A stretch of DNA of 53,048 nt from Pseudomonadota bacterium. GTDB lineage: Bacteria > Pseudomonadota > Gammaproteobacteria > Burkholderiales > Burkholderiaceae_C. Positions 8,516 to 16,667 of the stretch are shown in pieces. The stretch spans positions 1-53,048 of the forward strand of contig JAEYRT010000072.1 of assembly GCA_023435325.1 (NCBI GenBank), written 5' to 3'. The first letter of the stretch is position 1. Every line of letters begins with the position of its first letter. Both the position numbers and the translations under genes were made by a program. Below the pieces are notes generated by a model. The model was given only the letters and a program-made list of their open reading frames with translations. It ran no database searches and had not been told where the DNA came from.

Positions 8516-10519
8516 ATGTCTGAACCAACAACGTTGACCCATCACCCGCTTATCGGGCGGATTGGATGGGACTCCATACCGATGGCACACGACCCCATCA
8601 TCTTGGCGACTTTTGTCGCCGTGGTGCTGGGCGGTATTGCGACATTGGGCCTTATGACCAAGTTCCGCCTGTGGGGCCCCTTCTGGCGTGACTGGGTGTG
8701 CTCGATCGACCACAAGAAGATCGGCATCATGTACATCGTGCTGGGTATCGTCATGTTGCTGCGCGGCTTTGCCGACGCGGTGATGATGCGCCTGCAGCAG
8801 GCCATTGCCTTCGGTGACAACCTGGGCTATTTGCCACCTCACCACTACGACCAGATTTTCACGGCACACGGCGTGATCATGATCTTCTTTGTGGCCATGC
8901 CTTTGGTCACGGGTTTCATGAACTACCTGATCCCGCTGCAAATCGGTGCGCGTGACGTTTCCTTCCCCTTCCTGAACAACTTCTCGTTCTGGATGACTGC
9001 CACAGGCGCCATCTTGGTGATGGTGTCGCTGTTCCTGGGCGAGTTCTCGACCTCGGGCTGGCTGGCGCTGTCGAATCTGGGCAACCAGAATCCGGGCGTG
9101 GGTCTGGACTACTACATCTGGGCACTGCAGTTGTCGGGTGTGGGTACGACGCTGTCAGGTATCAACCTGATCGTGACCATCGTGAAGATGCGTGCTCCTG
9201 GCATGAATCTGATGAAGATGCCTGTGTTCGTGTGGACTTCGCTGTGTACCAACGCCCTGATCGTGGCTTCGTTCCCGATCTTGACTGCGGCACTGGCGCT
9301 GATGACCATGGACCGCTATTTCGGCACACAGTTCTTCACGAACGAGCTGGGTGGTAACCCCATGCTGTACGTGAACCTGATCTGGATCTGGGGCCACCCT
9401 GAGGTGTACATCCTGATCCTGCCCGTGTTCGGCATCTTCTCCGAAATCGTGGCGACCTACTCGCGCAAGCGCCTGTTCGGCTACACCTCGATGGTATATG
9501 CGACTGTGTGTATTACCGTGCTGTCGTGGCTGGTGTGGCTGCACCACTTCTTTACCATGGGTTCGGGCGCAGCGGTGAATACTTTCTTCGGTATCACCAC
9601 GATGATCATCTCGATCCCCACGGGCGCGAAGATCTTCAACTGGCTGTTCACCATGTACAAGGGTCGTATCAGCTACAAACCCCCCATGATGTGGACCGTC
9701 GGCTTTATGTGCACCTTTGCCATCGGCGGCATGACCGGCGTGCTGCTGGCCGTACCACCTGCCGACTTCGTGCTGCACAACTCGCTGTTCCTGATCGCTC
9801 ACTTCCACAACGTGATCATTGGTGGCGTGGTGTTCGGTCTGCTGGCTGGTATCAACTACTGGTATCCCAAGGCATTTGGCTACAAGCTCAACGAGTTCTG
9901 GGGCAAGGTGTCGTTCTGGTTCTGGCTGGTGGGCTTCTGGATCGCCTTTACGCCTTTGTACATCTTGGGTCTGATGGGTGTGACACGTCGTGTGAACCAC
10001 TTTGACGATCATTCGCTGCAGATCTGGTTCGTGGTTGCTGCCATTGGTGTGGCCATCATTGCCCTGGGTATTGCTGCGTTCCTGGTACAGCTGGTGGTTT
10101 CCTACTTCCAGCGCGACCAGCTGCGTGACGAGACAGGCGACCCATGGGGTGGCCGTACACTGGAATGGTCGACTTCGTCGCCACCTCCCGTGTACAACTT
10201 TGCCAAGACCCCCGTGGTGCATGACATCGACGCATGGTGGGACATGAAGAAGCACGGCTATCAGCGTCCGCTGTCCGGCTTTGAAGACCTGCACATGCCC
10301 AAGAACACAGGCGCTGGCTTTGTGATCTCCATGATCGCCATGGTGCTGGGCTTCGCATTGATCTGGCACATCTGGTGGCTGGCCATTGTGTCGTTCGCAG
10401 GTGTGATCATTGCCACGATCGTTCACACCTTCAACTACAACCGCGACTACTACATCCCTGCTGCTGAAGTGCAGGCGACAGAAGACGCACGTACTGAGCA
10501 GCTCGCACGCCATGGCTAA
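8516..10519 (+). CDS. cyoB: Quinol oxidase subunit I (CyoB)
   Basis: This 667-residue haem-copper oxidase subunit has about 15 membrane helices. The ubiquinone-site residues known from E. coli CyoB are present: Arg and Asp in LLRGFADA, and His and Gln in PPHHYDQIFTAHG. The CuB and cross-link region reads WGHPEVYILILP, and WLHHFFTMG plus LIAHFHNVIIGG supply further CuB and haem histidines. The polypeptide catalyses four-electron reduction of oxygen and pumps protons. The ATG at 8516 is chosen because AAGAGA precedes it; an in-frame ATG at 8468 lacks a ribosome site. The gene overlaps cyoC by 8 bases. The family fit leaves little doubt about function; whether the high-spin haem is O or A is open, because a SURF1 and a haem A synthase are adjacent. 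Confidence 0.97.
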   Translation: MSEPTTLTHHPLIGRIGWDSIPMAHDPIILATFVAVVLGGIATLGLMTKFRLWGPFWRDWVCSIDHKKIGIMYIVLGIVMLLRGFADAVMMRLQQAIAFGDNLGYLPPHHYDQIFTAHGVIMIFFVAMPLVTGFMNYLIPLQIGARDVSFPFLNNFSFWMTATGAILVMVSLFLGEFSTSGWLALSNLGNQNPGVGLDYYIWALQLSGVGTTLSGINLIVTIVKMRAPGMNLMKMPVFVWTSLCTNALIVASFPILTAALALMTMDRYFGTQFFTNELGGNPMLYVNLIWIWGHPEVYILILPVFGIFSEIVATYSRKRLFGYTSMVYATVCITVLSWLVWLHHFFTMGSGAAVNTFFGITTMIISIPTGAKIFNWLFTMYKGRISYKPPMMWTVGFMCTFAIGGMTGVLLAVPPADFVLHNSLFLIAHFHNVIIGGVVFGLLAGINYWYPKAFGYKLNEFWGKVSFWFWLVGFWIAFTPLYILGLMGVTRRVNHFDDHSLQIWFVVAAIGVAIIALGIAAFLVQLVVSYFQRDQLRDETGDPWGGRTLEWSTSSPPPVYNFAKTPVVHDIDAWWDMKKHGYQRPLSGFEDLHMPKNTGAGFVISMIAMVLGFALIWHIWWLAIVSFAGVIIATIVHTFNYNRDYYIPAAEVQATEDARTEQLARHG

Positions 10520-11126
10520 TACATCTATTCAAGCGGGTCAGCGCGAGTATCACCCCGCGCACGAACCACACCCAGAGAACGGTACATCGCTGGGCTTCTG
10601 GCTGTACTTGATGAGCGACGTGCTCATCTTTGCAGCGCTGTTCGCCACATTTGGTGTGCTGGGCCGCAGCTACGCGGGCGGTCCTACTGGTGCCGAGTTG
10701 TTCAGCTTGGAACTGGTAGCCATCAATACTGCCTTTTTGTTGTTGTCGTCGCTGACCTTTGGTTTCGCGATGCTCAACAAGCAAAAGAAGAACGTCAACG
10801 GCACATTGGGCTGGTTGGCTGCAACAGGCCTGCTGGGACTGGCTTTCCTGGCTGTGGAAATCTATGAGTTCGCTCACATCTACAGCATGGGTGCCACGAT
10901 CCAGACCAGCGCGTTCCTGTCCTCGTTCTTCACCTTGGTGGGTACGCACGGTCTGCACGTTTCCTTTGGTCTGATCTGGTTGGTCGTGCTGATGGTGCAG
11001 ATTAAGAAAAAGGGTCTGATCCACGCTAACGTGCGTCGTCTGAATTGCCTGTCCATGTTCTGGCACTTCTTGGACGTGGTCTGGATTGGTGTGTTCACCT
11101 TTGTATATCTGATGGGGGTGCTGTAA
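10512..11126 (+). CDS. cyoC: Quinol oxidase subunit III (CyoC)
   Basis: The 204-residue membrane protein has five predicted helices, as in E. coli CyoC. FWLYLMSDVLIFAALFATF and the C-terminal MFWHFLDVVWIGVFTFVYL are hallmark segments of subunit III. It stabilises the catalytic subunit and is not itself redox active. The ATG at 10512 overlaps the end of cyoB, so the two are translationally coupled. An upstream in-frame extension would lie inside cyoB and is not credible. Confidence 0.95.
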   Translation: MANTSIQAGQREYHPAHEPHPENGTSLGFWLYLMSDVLIFAALFATFGVLGRSYAGGPTGAELFSLELVAINTAFLLLSSLTFGFAMLNKQKKNVNGTLGWLAATGLLGLAFLAVEIYEFAHIYSMGATIQTSAFLSSFFTLVGTHGLHVSFGLIWLVVLMVQIKKKGLIHANVRRLNCLSMFWHFLDVVWIGVFTFVYLMGVL

Positions 11127-11591
11127 ATGAGTGCACACAATACTCACGCAGCTCACGGTGACCACCACGAGGAGCATGACGACCTGCACGTCACCTCGGG
11201 CGAGTACATCAAGGGCTTTATCCTGGCCGTCATCCTGACTGTCATCCCGTTTTGGCTGGTGATGGGTGACGTGATCCAAGATCGCGCCACTGCAGTCATG
11301 GTGCTGGGTCTTTTTGCAGTGGTTCAGGTGGTGGTGCACATGGTGTACTTCCTACACATGAACGGCAAGATCCAAGGCGGCTGGACCATGATGTCCACCA
11401 TCTTCTCCGTGGTGTTTGTGGTCATTACGATCGCAGGTACCTTGTGGGTGATGTTCCACATGAACACCAACATGATGCCTTCGCATGCAGAGCTGCCTGC
11501 GTTGACACAGCCAGGCGCACAGCCTGATCCTGCCACCCCTGCAGTGCAGCAGACTGCACCTGCAGCGGCCCATACAGGTCACGGCAACTGA
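11127..11591 (+). CDS. cyoD: Quinol oxidase subunit IV (CyoD), extended
   Basis: The 154-residue protein has three membrane helices in the middle (about 29-50, 54-77 and 84-108), matching CyoD. E. coli CyoD is 109 residues, so this one is long at both ends. The N-terminus is rich in histidine and acidic residues (His at 4, 7, 10, 13, 14, 17 and 21), and the C-terminus is a Pro/Ala/Gln-rich tail ending in HTGHGN. Subunit IV helps assemble the CuB site in E. coli, so the His-rich extension may touch copper loading (inference). The start codon directly follows the cyoC stop codon. Confidence 0.92.
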   Translation: MSAHNTHAAHGDHHEEHDDLHVTSGEYIKGFILAVILTVIPFWLVMGDVIQDRATAVMVLGLFAVVQVVVHMVYFLHMNGKIQGGWTMMSTIFSVVFVVITIAGTLWVMFHMNTNMMPSHAELPALTQPGAQPDPATPAVQQTAPAAAHTGHGN

Positions 11592-11593
11592 AG

Positions 11594-12367
11594 ATGGCCG
11601 ACATTTCGGGAGCGCGTGGGCGCTCTCGCTCAACCTTCGTGAAGGCGGTGCTCGCGTTAGCGGGCATCGCCCTTTTTATTTCCTTCATCAGCTTGGGAAC
11701 CTGGCAGGTGCAGCGCCGTGCGTGGAAGCTGGACCTGATCGAACGCGTCAACACCCGTGTGCACAGCCAGCCGGTGCCTGTGCCAACGGTGGCGGACTGG
11801 CCGCAGGTCAAACCCGAGACGCATGAGTACCTGCCCATCCAGGCCCAGGGCCAGTGGATGCCCGGGCGCAGCGTGCTGACCCAGGCCGTCAGCGATCTGG
11901 GTGCAGGCTTCTGGGTGCTCACACCACTGCAGCAGGCCGATGGCACACAGTTGCTGGTGAACCGTGGCTTTATTCCTGCGGAGCAGCGCAAGGCGTTCGC
12001 CGAGCAGATTGCCCAATCCGCTCAAGATGCGACAGGTGAAACCATCACCATCGCTGGCTTGCTGCGCTTTACCGAGCCCAAGGGCGGCTTTATGCGCGAG
12101 AACGCACCGGCCGAAGACCGTTGGCATTCACGCGATATAGCCGCGATTGCCCAGGCCAAGGGCCTCAGCCATGTGGCGCCTTTCTTCATGGATGCAGGCT
12201 TGCCCACCCAAGCAGTGGCCCCGACATGGCCGCGCGCGGGGCTGACGGTGATCCAGTTCACCAACACCCATGCGGTGTATGCGCTGACCTGGTATGGCTT
12301 GGCGCTGATGGTGATCGGCGCTGCTTGGCTGGTGGTGCGTTATGAAAAGCGCAAGCAGGGCCGCTAA
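11594..12367 (+). CDS. SURF1 family oxidase assembly protein
   Basis: The 257-residue protein has the SURF1 layout: an N-terminal membrane helix followed by LGTWQVQRR, a periplasmic domain with LVNRGFIP, and a C-terminal helix that starts THAVYALTWYGLALM. SURF1 proteins bind haem A and assist its insertion into subunit I of oxidases. The gene starts two bases after the cyoD stop, so it belongs to the cyo operon. Its presence beside a quinol oxidase recalls the Paracoccus qox operon, which has its own Surf1 for a ba3-type quinol oxidase. A terminator follows at 12399. Confidence 0.93.
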   Translation: MADISGARGRSRSTFVKAVLALAGIALFISFISLGTWQVQRRAWKLDLIERVNTRVHSQPVPVPTVADWPQVKPETHEYLPIQAQGQWMPGRSVLTQAVSDLGAGFWVLTPLQQADGTQLLVNRGFIPAEQRKAFAEQIAQSAQDATGETITIAGLLRFTEPKGGFMRENAPAEDRWHSRDIAAIAQAKGLSHVAPFFMDAGLPTQAVAPTWPRAGLTVIQFTNTHAVYALTWYGLALMVIGAAWLVVRYEKRKQGR

Positions 12368-12398
12368 AGCAGAGGCTCTGCAGTCCATCGGAAAACAC

Positions 12399-12427
12399 AA
12401 AGGCCGCACATGCGGCCTTTGTTTTGG
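12399..12427. terminator. Bidirectional terminator between the cyo operon and ctaB
   Basis: A perfect 10-bp inverted repeat (12399-12408 and 12411-12420, 2-base loop) is followed by TTTGTTTTGG on the plus strand. On the other strand the stem runs into TGTGTTTTCC. It ends the cyo-SURF1 transcript and may end the facing ctaAB transcript. Confidence 0.8.
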
Positions 12428-12482
12428 ATAGCTGCCAACGCCCAGTGGTTAAGCCTTGGCGCCTTGCCGGGTTCGTTTTTTT
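12428..12482 (+). repeat. Intergenic repeat element, partial copy
   Basis: It begins ATAGCTGCCAACGC, like the left end of the other copies, and ends in a T run then CAA. The right inverted end is not recognisable, so this is a worn or truncated copy. It sits between the terminator and the ctaB stop codon. Confidence 0.45.
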
Positions 12483-12492
12483 CAACCGGGTT

Positions 12493-13395
12493 TTATGTGA
12501 CCAGGTAGTGGTCTATCAGCAGCGCGGCAAACACACCGCTGAGGTGAATCAGCGAGAAGCGGAAGGTCTTGCGCGCCAGGGCGTCGGAGTAGTTCATCCA
12601 CAGACGCAGCGCATACCAGCTAAAGCCCAGGCACAGCACCGAGGCCACGGCAAAGTACAGCCAGCCGCTCATGCCGAAAATCACGGGCAGCAGACAACCT
12701 GCAAACAGCACCAGGGTGTAGAGCAGGATTTGCAGCTGGGTGTACTTGGGGCCGTGCGTCACCGGCAGCATGGGCAGGCCGGATTTGCGGTAGTCCTCGA
12801 CGCGATACAGCGCCAGTGCCCAGAAATGGGGTGGTGTCCACAGAAAGATGATGAGGAACAGAATCAGCGCCTCGGGGCTGACTTCGCCAGTCATGGCCGC
12901 CCAGCCCAGCACGGGGGGCATGGCGCCCGATGCACCGCCAATCACGATGTTCTGAGGGGTGGCAGGTTTGAGCACCACGGTGTAGATCACGGCGTAGCCA
13001 ATGAAGGTTGCCAGCGTCAGCCACATGGTCAGCGGATTGGTGAAGGCCAGCAAGATGGCCGCGCCGGTCAGGCACAGGATGGCAGAGAAGGCCAGCGCCT
13101 GCTGGGGAGACAGCTCCCCTTTGGCCGTAGGGCGCCAGCTGGTGCGCTTCATGCGCGCATCAATGTGGCGCTCAACCAGGCAGTTAAAGGCAGCCGCAGC
13201 GGCCGACACCAGCCAGATGCCCAGGCAGGCAATCGCCATATCACCCAATTGCGCCAGGCTCGGAACACCGGGCACGGCCAGCACCATGCCGATCAGGGCA
13301 CAGAACACGATCAGCTGCACCACGCGCGGCTTGGTCAGTGCGTAGAACTGGCTCCAGCGGGAGCCCTGGGAATCACTCAAAGTTTGTGCAGTCAT
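12493..13395 (-). CDS. ctaB: Protohaem IX farnesyltransferase (haem O synthase)
   Basis: The 300-residue UbiA-family enzyme transfers the farnesyl group of farnesyl diphosphate to haem B, making haem O. The conserved aspartate region is FNCLVERHIDARMKRT, followed by nine or so membrane helices and a second Asp-containing cytoplasmic loop. The N-terminus FYALTKPRVVQL is typical. The start at 13395 is fixed by an ATGA overlap with the end of ctaA; a longer reading would run back inside ctaA. Haem O is needed directly for a bo3 oxidase and as precursor of haem A. Gene name cyoE would be equivalent. Confidence 0.95.
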   Translation of the reverse strand: MTAQTLSDSQGSRWSQFYALTKPRVVQLIVFCALIGMVLAVPGVPSLAQLGDMAIACLGIWLVSAAAAAFNCLVERHIDARMKRTSWRPTAKGELSPQQALAFSAILCLTGAAILLAFTNPLTMWLTLATFIGYAVIYTVVLKPATPQNIVIGGASGAMPPVLGWAAMTGEVSPEALILFLIIFLWTPPHFWALALYRVEDYRKSGLPMLPVTHGPKYTQLQILLYTLVLFAGCLLPVIFGMSGWLYFAVASVLCLGFSWYALRLWMNYSDALARKTFRFSLIHLSGVFAALLIDHYLVT

Positions 13396-14567
13396 GCAGC
13401 AACGCTCCGTGCGCCGTGGGGCGCATTTGTATCGTTTTGCAGCGCCAGGGCGCTGCGGGTGCGGGTGGAGGCCAGGGCCCAGGTCATCACCGTGACCAGC
13501 GCCGCAGCACCGCCGGTATGCAATACGGCCGCCACCAGCGGCCAGTCCAGTACCACGTTGGAGAGGCCAGTCAAAAATTGCAGGGCAATCAGGCCCAACA
13601 GCCATTTGCGCTGTCCGGCCAGCGCTGGGTGCCTGCGCAGGGCCAGCGCCAGTGCGACCACGGCTGCCACTACCAGATAGGCTGCCAAACGGTGGACGTA
13701 ATGGATGGCAGTCAGCGCCGCAAAGCTGATATGGCTGCCGTCGGACAGCAGCCCCAGGGGGCGCCAGATCTCAAAGCCCTGGGCAAAGTCCATCGCAGGC
13801 CACCAGTTGCCATTGCAGTCGGGGAAGGTGGTGCAAGCCAAAACGGCGTAGTTGGTGCTCACCCATCCGCCAAGTGCCACCTGGGCAAACAGCAGGCCAA
13901 ACACCAGCCACAACCCTGCACGCAATGGGCCACTGATGGGCGTGGGCTGCTGATGCATCACGGATTGCTGGTGGCCTACGGCCTGCACGCACAGTAACAC
14001 CAGCAGGAACAGGCCGCCCAGCAGGTGCAGGGTGACGATGGCGGGGAACAGTTTCATGGTCACCGTCAGCGCGCCAAAAGCGCCTTGCACTAGCACCCAG
14101 AACAGGGTGAATGCGGCCCACGCGGGGTGGCGTGCACCGTGCAGCGGGGTTTTGCGGTGTTCGCGCCAGGCCAGCACCAGCAGGGCGATGATGAGCACGC
14201 CCACCATGGTGGCCAGATAGCGGTGGATCATCTCGATCCAGGCTTTGCTCAGGGTCACGGGGCCGGTGGGCATGGCTGCTTCGGCGGCGGCAATATCCGC
14301 ACGTGCCCCGATGGGGCTGGAGCTGCCATAGCAGCCTGGCCAGTCGGGGCAGCCCAGGCCGGAGTCGGTCAGGCGCGTGAAGGCGCCAAACAGCACCAGA
14401 TCAAACGTGAGAAACAGGGTCAGCAGGCCCAGTGCCTGCAGGCGACGCGCCGAACCCGCGCCGCGGTTGCGGTGCCAGACCCACAACAGGGGTCCCAGGG
14501 CAATCACGGCGCCCAAGGCCATGAGTTCTAGCAGTGGCGCTAAATCGTAAAGAGGCTGTTCGCCCAT
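13392..14567 (-). CDS. ctaA: Haem A synthase (COX15/CtaA family)
   Basis: The 391-residue membrane protein oxidises the C8 methyl of haem O to the formyl of haem A. It has eight helices in two similar halves. The extracytoplasmic Cys motif GLGCPDWPGC follows the first helix, and a second Cys pair (CTTFPDC) follows the fifth. Histidines in EMIHRYLATMVG, LHLLGG, IHYVHRLAAY and LHTGGAA match the haem ligands. The ATG at 14567 is preferred over an upstream in-frame ATG at 14627 because AGGAG lies six bases before it. It is translationally coupled to ctaB. The enzyme would serve a cytochrome aa3 elsewhere, or the adjacent quinol oxidase if that carries haem A. Confidence 0.93.
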   Translation of the reverse strand: MGEQPLYDLAPLLELMALGAVIALGPLLWVWHRNRGAGSARRLQALGLLTLFLTFDLVLFGAFTRLTDSGLGCPDWPGCYGSSSPIGARADIAAAEAAMPTGPVTLSKAWIEMIHRYLATMVGVLIIALLVLAWREHRKTPLHGARHPAWAAFTLFWVLVQGAFGALTVTMKLFPAIVTLHLLGGLFLLVLLCVQAVGHQQSVMHQQPTPISGPLRAGLWLVFGLLFAQVALGGWVSTNYAVLACTTFPDCNGNWWPAMDFAQGFEIWRPLGLLSDGSHISFAALTAIHYVHRLAAYLVVAAVVALALALRRHPALAGQRKWLLGLIALQFLTGLSNVVLDWPLVAAVLHTGGAAALVTVMTWALASTRTRSALALQNDTNAPHGARSVAA

Positions 14568-14950
14568 CAGCACTCCTGAAGCATTGGCTGAAACATGTCC
14601 GACGAAGATCTGCCAGGTCCGCTCCATGCAGCCTGGTCAGAGAGGGAGGTCTCCGAATGGCCCGCCTGGCGGGCGCGGCACCTTGTCTGACGCAAGGGAG
14701 CCGGGGTGATCATTCAGCCGGTACAGGCCACAGATTTGCACGGCACCTGCGCGGTGCCTATCGGGCAAAACCTTGATCTGGCGCAGATTCTATATTTCGC
14801 GCCTGTGGTTTGCAGCAGAGACCCTGAAAGCTGGCATGGCTGCATGCGGGTTTGCCAATAAAACAGGAGCTGCTTGCGTAGATAAATCAAGCATTTCAGA
14901 GTTAAAACTATCTGAAACGATTGTTTATAAAGCGTTAGCAGCTTCTATTT
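14568..14950. other. 383-base intergenic region between the HAD gene and ctaA
   Basis: No convincing gene was seen. It holds the ctaA ribosome site, a GC-rich palindrome (GCCCGCCTGGCGGGC near 14659) and, at its right end, a full copy of the intergenic repeat (14868-14943). Confidence 0.6.
14868..14943 (-). repeat. Intergenic repeat element, full copy
   Basis: The ends AGCTGCTTGCG (14868-14878) and CGTTAGCAGCT (14933-14943) form an imperfect inverted repeat (9 of 11). Read on the minus strand the interior contains GTTTCAGATAGTTTTAAC then TCTGAAA, closely matching the copy at 42096. It starts 8 bases beyond the HAD stop codon. Confidence 0.65.
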
Positions 14951-15631
14951 TTAATTTGCCAAATGGGTGGCGGCCAAGAGTGCGGGCAGCTTTGCCATGT
15001 CGTCAAACACCTTGCTGGCACCCGCATCCAGCAGCTGTTCGGGAGTGGAATGGGCATTGACCTTGGGGCAGTAGCCCCATACCGTCGCCCCGGCGCGCAC
15101 ACCGGCGGTAAGGCCGGGCACCGAGTCTTCAATCACCAGGCAGTGCTCGGGCGCGATGTCCAGCGATGCAGCGGCCGCCAGATACACATCGGGCCAGGGT
15201 TTGGTGCGGGGCAGGTCATGACCGCTGAAGACGTGGCTGCCAAAGTACGGCAGCAGGCCGACCTTCTCCAGTTGCATCAGCACCTTGGGCTTGTCCGCCC
15301 CGGACGCCACGGCGATCCGGCCACCCAGCTGCGCATGCACCTGGCGCACGGCTTCGACCGCGCCGTCAATGGCCACCAGTTCGGCGCGCAGGCGCTCGTT
15401 GCGGTGGGCGTAGAACGCGGCCATCCAGGCATCGGTCAGTGGTTTGCCGGTTTCGGCCTCGATGCGTGCTGTTTCACTGCGCACGGTCTTGCCGATGAAG
15501 ATGCGCATGCAGTCGGCTTCGGACAGCTCCCACCCCGCTTCATTGAGCATGGCGTGCAGCACACGGTTGGTGATGAGTTCGCTGTCGACCAGAACACCGT
15601 CACAGTCGAACAAAATGGCTTGAAATTGCAT
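14951..15631 (-). CDS. HAD-IA family phosphatase (beta-phosphoglucomutase-like)
   Basis: The 226-residue protein has the HAD motifs in order: motif I FDCDGVLVDSE with nucleophile Asp9 and acid Asp11, a helical cap of about 70 residues, motif II VASGA, a Lys in TKPWPDVY (motif III) and motif IV VIEDSVPGL. It is a cytoplasmic hydrolase of small phosphorylated metabolites; the substrate is not evident. The layout resembles GS1-like and phosphoglycolate-phosphatase-like members. It is 42 bases downstream of the YchJ-family gene on the same strand, probably co-transcribed. An intergenic repeat lies just after its stop codon. Confidence 0.88.
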   Translation of the reverse strand: MQFQAILFDCDGVLVDSELITNRVLHAMLNEAGWELSEADCMRIFIGKTVRSETARIEAETGKPLTDAWMAAFYAHRNERLRAELVAIDGAVEAVRQVHAQLGGRIAVASGADKPKVLMQLEKVGLLPYFGSHVFSGHDLPRTKPWPDVYLAAAASLDIAPEHCLVIEDSVPGLTAGVRAGATVWGYCPKVNAHSTPEQLLDAGASKVFDDMAKLPALLAATHLAN

Positions 15632-15673
15632 GGCTGTCAGCGCTGCATGGGCAAGCGCCAGAGGTCAGAAAAA

Positions 15674-16084
15674 TTAAAACTGGTCGCCGTCCACGTAGAA
15701 CCAGCGGCCGTCCTCCCGCACAAAGCGGCTGCGTTCGTGGAGGCGCACGGCACGGCCCGCCACGCGAAAGCGCGCCACGAATTCCACTTCGGCCGTGGTG
15801 TCGCTGGTCGGCATGAAGGCCTTGACCTGCAGGCCCAGCCACTTGGCGCCAGGCTCGAAATCCAGGCTGGCCGGACGCTGGCTGTCATGCCACGTGGCCA
15901 GCAGATAGGGTGCACGCTCCAGCACAAAGGCCGTGTAGCGCGAGCGCATCAAATGTTCAGCATCCGGGGCGGGTGTGGTGTCCAGGTGTTCCACAAAGCG
16001 GCCGCAGCAGTCTGCATAGGCCAAGGCCTTGCCTTTGGAATGGGTGCGCCCGCAGGGGCAGGCGGCGCTGGGCTGCAAGTTCAT
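15674..16084 (-). CDS. YchJ/UPF0225 family protein
   Basis: The 136-residue protein begins MNLQPSAACPCGRTHSK, an SEC-C-like Cys cluster completed by DCC, then AEHLMRSRYTAFVLE, the best conserved YchJ block, and ends RFVREDGRWFYVDGDQF. Family members bind zinc and have an NTF2-like fold; their role is unknown. E. coli YchJ has a second SEC-C motif at its C-terminus that is absent here. An in-frame GTG at 16096 is an alternative start; neither has a clear ribosome site. It is divergent from the liuR-like gene, with the operator at 16163 in between. Confidence 0.85.
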   Translation of the reverse strand: MNLQPSAACPCGRTHSKGKALAYADCCGRFVEHLDTTPAPDAEHLMRSRYTAFVLERAPYLLATWHDSQRPASLDFEPGAKWLGLQVKAFMPTSDTTAEVEFVARFRVAGRAVRLHERSRFVREDGRWFYVDGDQF

Positions 16085-16162
16085 GAAAGCGGTCACAGAA
16101 AAACAGGTGGCGCTGATTGTGTGCCAAAAAATGAACGGGTGTTGCCGTCTTGCTTTGTGACG

Positions 16163-16178
16163 TTGACGTTCACGTCAA
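16163..16178. promoter_or_regulatory. LiuR-like operator 1
   Basis: A perfect 7-2-7 palindrome, TTGACGT-TC-ACGTCAA, ends 11 bases before the regulator's ATG. Its ACGT-N2-ACGT core fits the palindromic sites attributed to LiuR regulators. Its position suggests autoregulation and possible control of the divergent YchJ/HAD pair. Confidence 0.65.
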
Positions 16179-16189
16179 TAATGCAGGCC

Positions 16190-16612
16190 ATGAGCAAAGA
16201 CATAACGGCCCCACCCACCACTTATTCCATCAGCGATCTGGCCCAGGAATTCGACCTGACCACGCGCGCCATTCGCTTTTATGAAGACATGGGGTTGCTG
16301 CAACCGGAGCGCCAGGGAACAGGAGGGCGCACCCGTGTCTACAGCACGCGGGACCGTACGCGCCTGCGGCTGACGCTGCGCGCCAAGCGTTTGGGCCTGT
16401 CGCTGGTGGAAGCCAAGGAAATCATCGACCTGTACGACAGCCCGCGTGACACGGGTGTGCAGCTGGAGCGCTTTCTGGAGGTGCTGGGACAGCACCGCGA
16501 GCAACTGGAGACGCGCATGGAAGAGTTGCGGGTGACGCTGGACGAGATTCGCGCCCACGAAAAGGAAGCCAAGTCACTTTTGCGAAAACTGTTGAAAACA
16601 AAAGCTGCATAA
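16190..16612 (+). CDS. liuR: MerR-family regulator, LiuR-like
   Basis: The 140-residue protein has a MerR helix-turn-helix: YSISDLAQEFDLTTRAIRFYEDMGLLQP would be its first part (residues about 14-41), then a wing and a long dimerisation coiled coil (about residues 85-135). No effector-binding Cys cluster is present, so it is not a metal sensor. LiuR proteins control leucine/isovalerate breakdown in proteobacteria, and isovaleryl-CoA dehydrogenase lies two genes downstream. ATG 16181 is an alternative start three codons upstream. Identical-type palindromes flank the gene at 16163 and 16613, the latter directly after its stop codon, so it probably controls itself and the genes that follow. Confidence 0.85.
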   Translation: MSKDITAPPTTYSISDLAQEFDLTTRAIRFYEDMGLLQPERQGTGGRTRVYSTRDRTRLRLTLRAKRLGLSLVEAKEIIDLYDSPRDTGVQLERFLEVLGQHREQLETRMEELRVTLDEIRAHEKEAKSLLRKLLKTKAA

Positions 16613-16628
16613 TTGACGTTAACGTAAA
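16613..16628. promoter_or_regulatory. LiuR-like operator 2
   Basis: TTGACGT-TA-ACGTAAA differs from a perfect palindrome at one position pair. It begins on the base after the liuR stop codon, 40 bases before the thioesterase start, where it could govern an internal promoter for the catabolic genes. Confidence 0.6.
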
Positions 16629-16667
16629 AGGAATAAGAGGCGAAAACCCCTTCGCCAAGGAGACAAG

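Noticed and set aside
12493..13605. Extended reading of ctaB from 13605
   Set aside because: The extra 70 codons lie inside ctaA in another frame and carry no CtaB similarity; the ATGA overlap start at 13395 fits the family.
12424..13680. Plus-strand frame of 418 codons across ctaB and the end of ctaA
   Set aside because: Gln/His/Gly-rich composition typical of the antisense of membrane-protein genes; ctaB and ctaA motifs are intact on the other strand.
14963..16180. Upstream part of a 549-codon frame that ends in the LiuR-like regulator
   Set aside because: It is antisense to the HAD and YchJ-family genes; only the part from 16190 has MerR features and a sensible start beside the operator.
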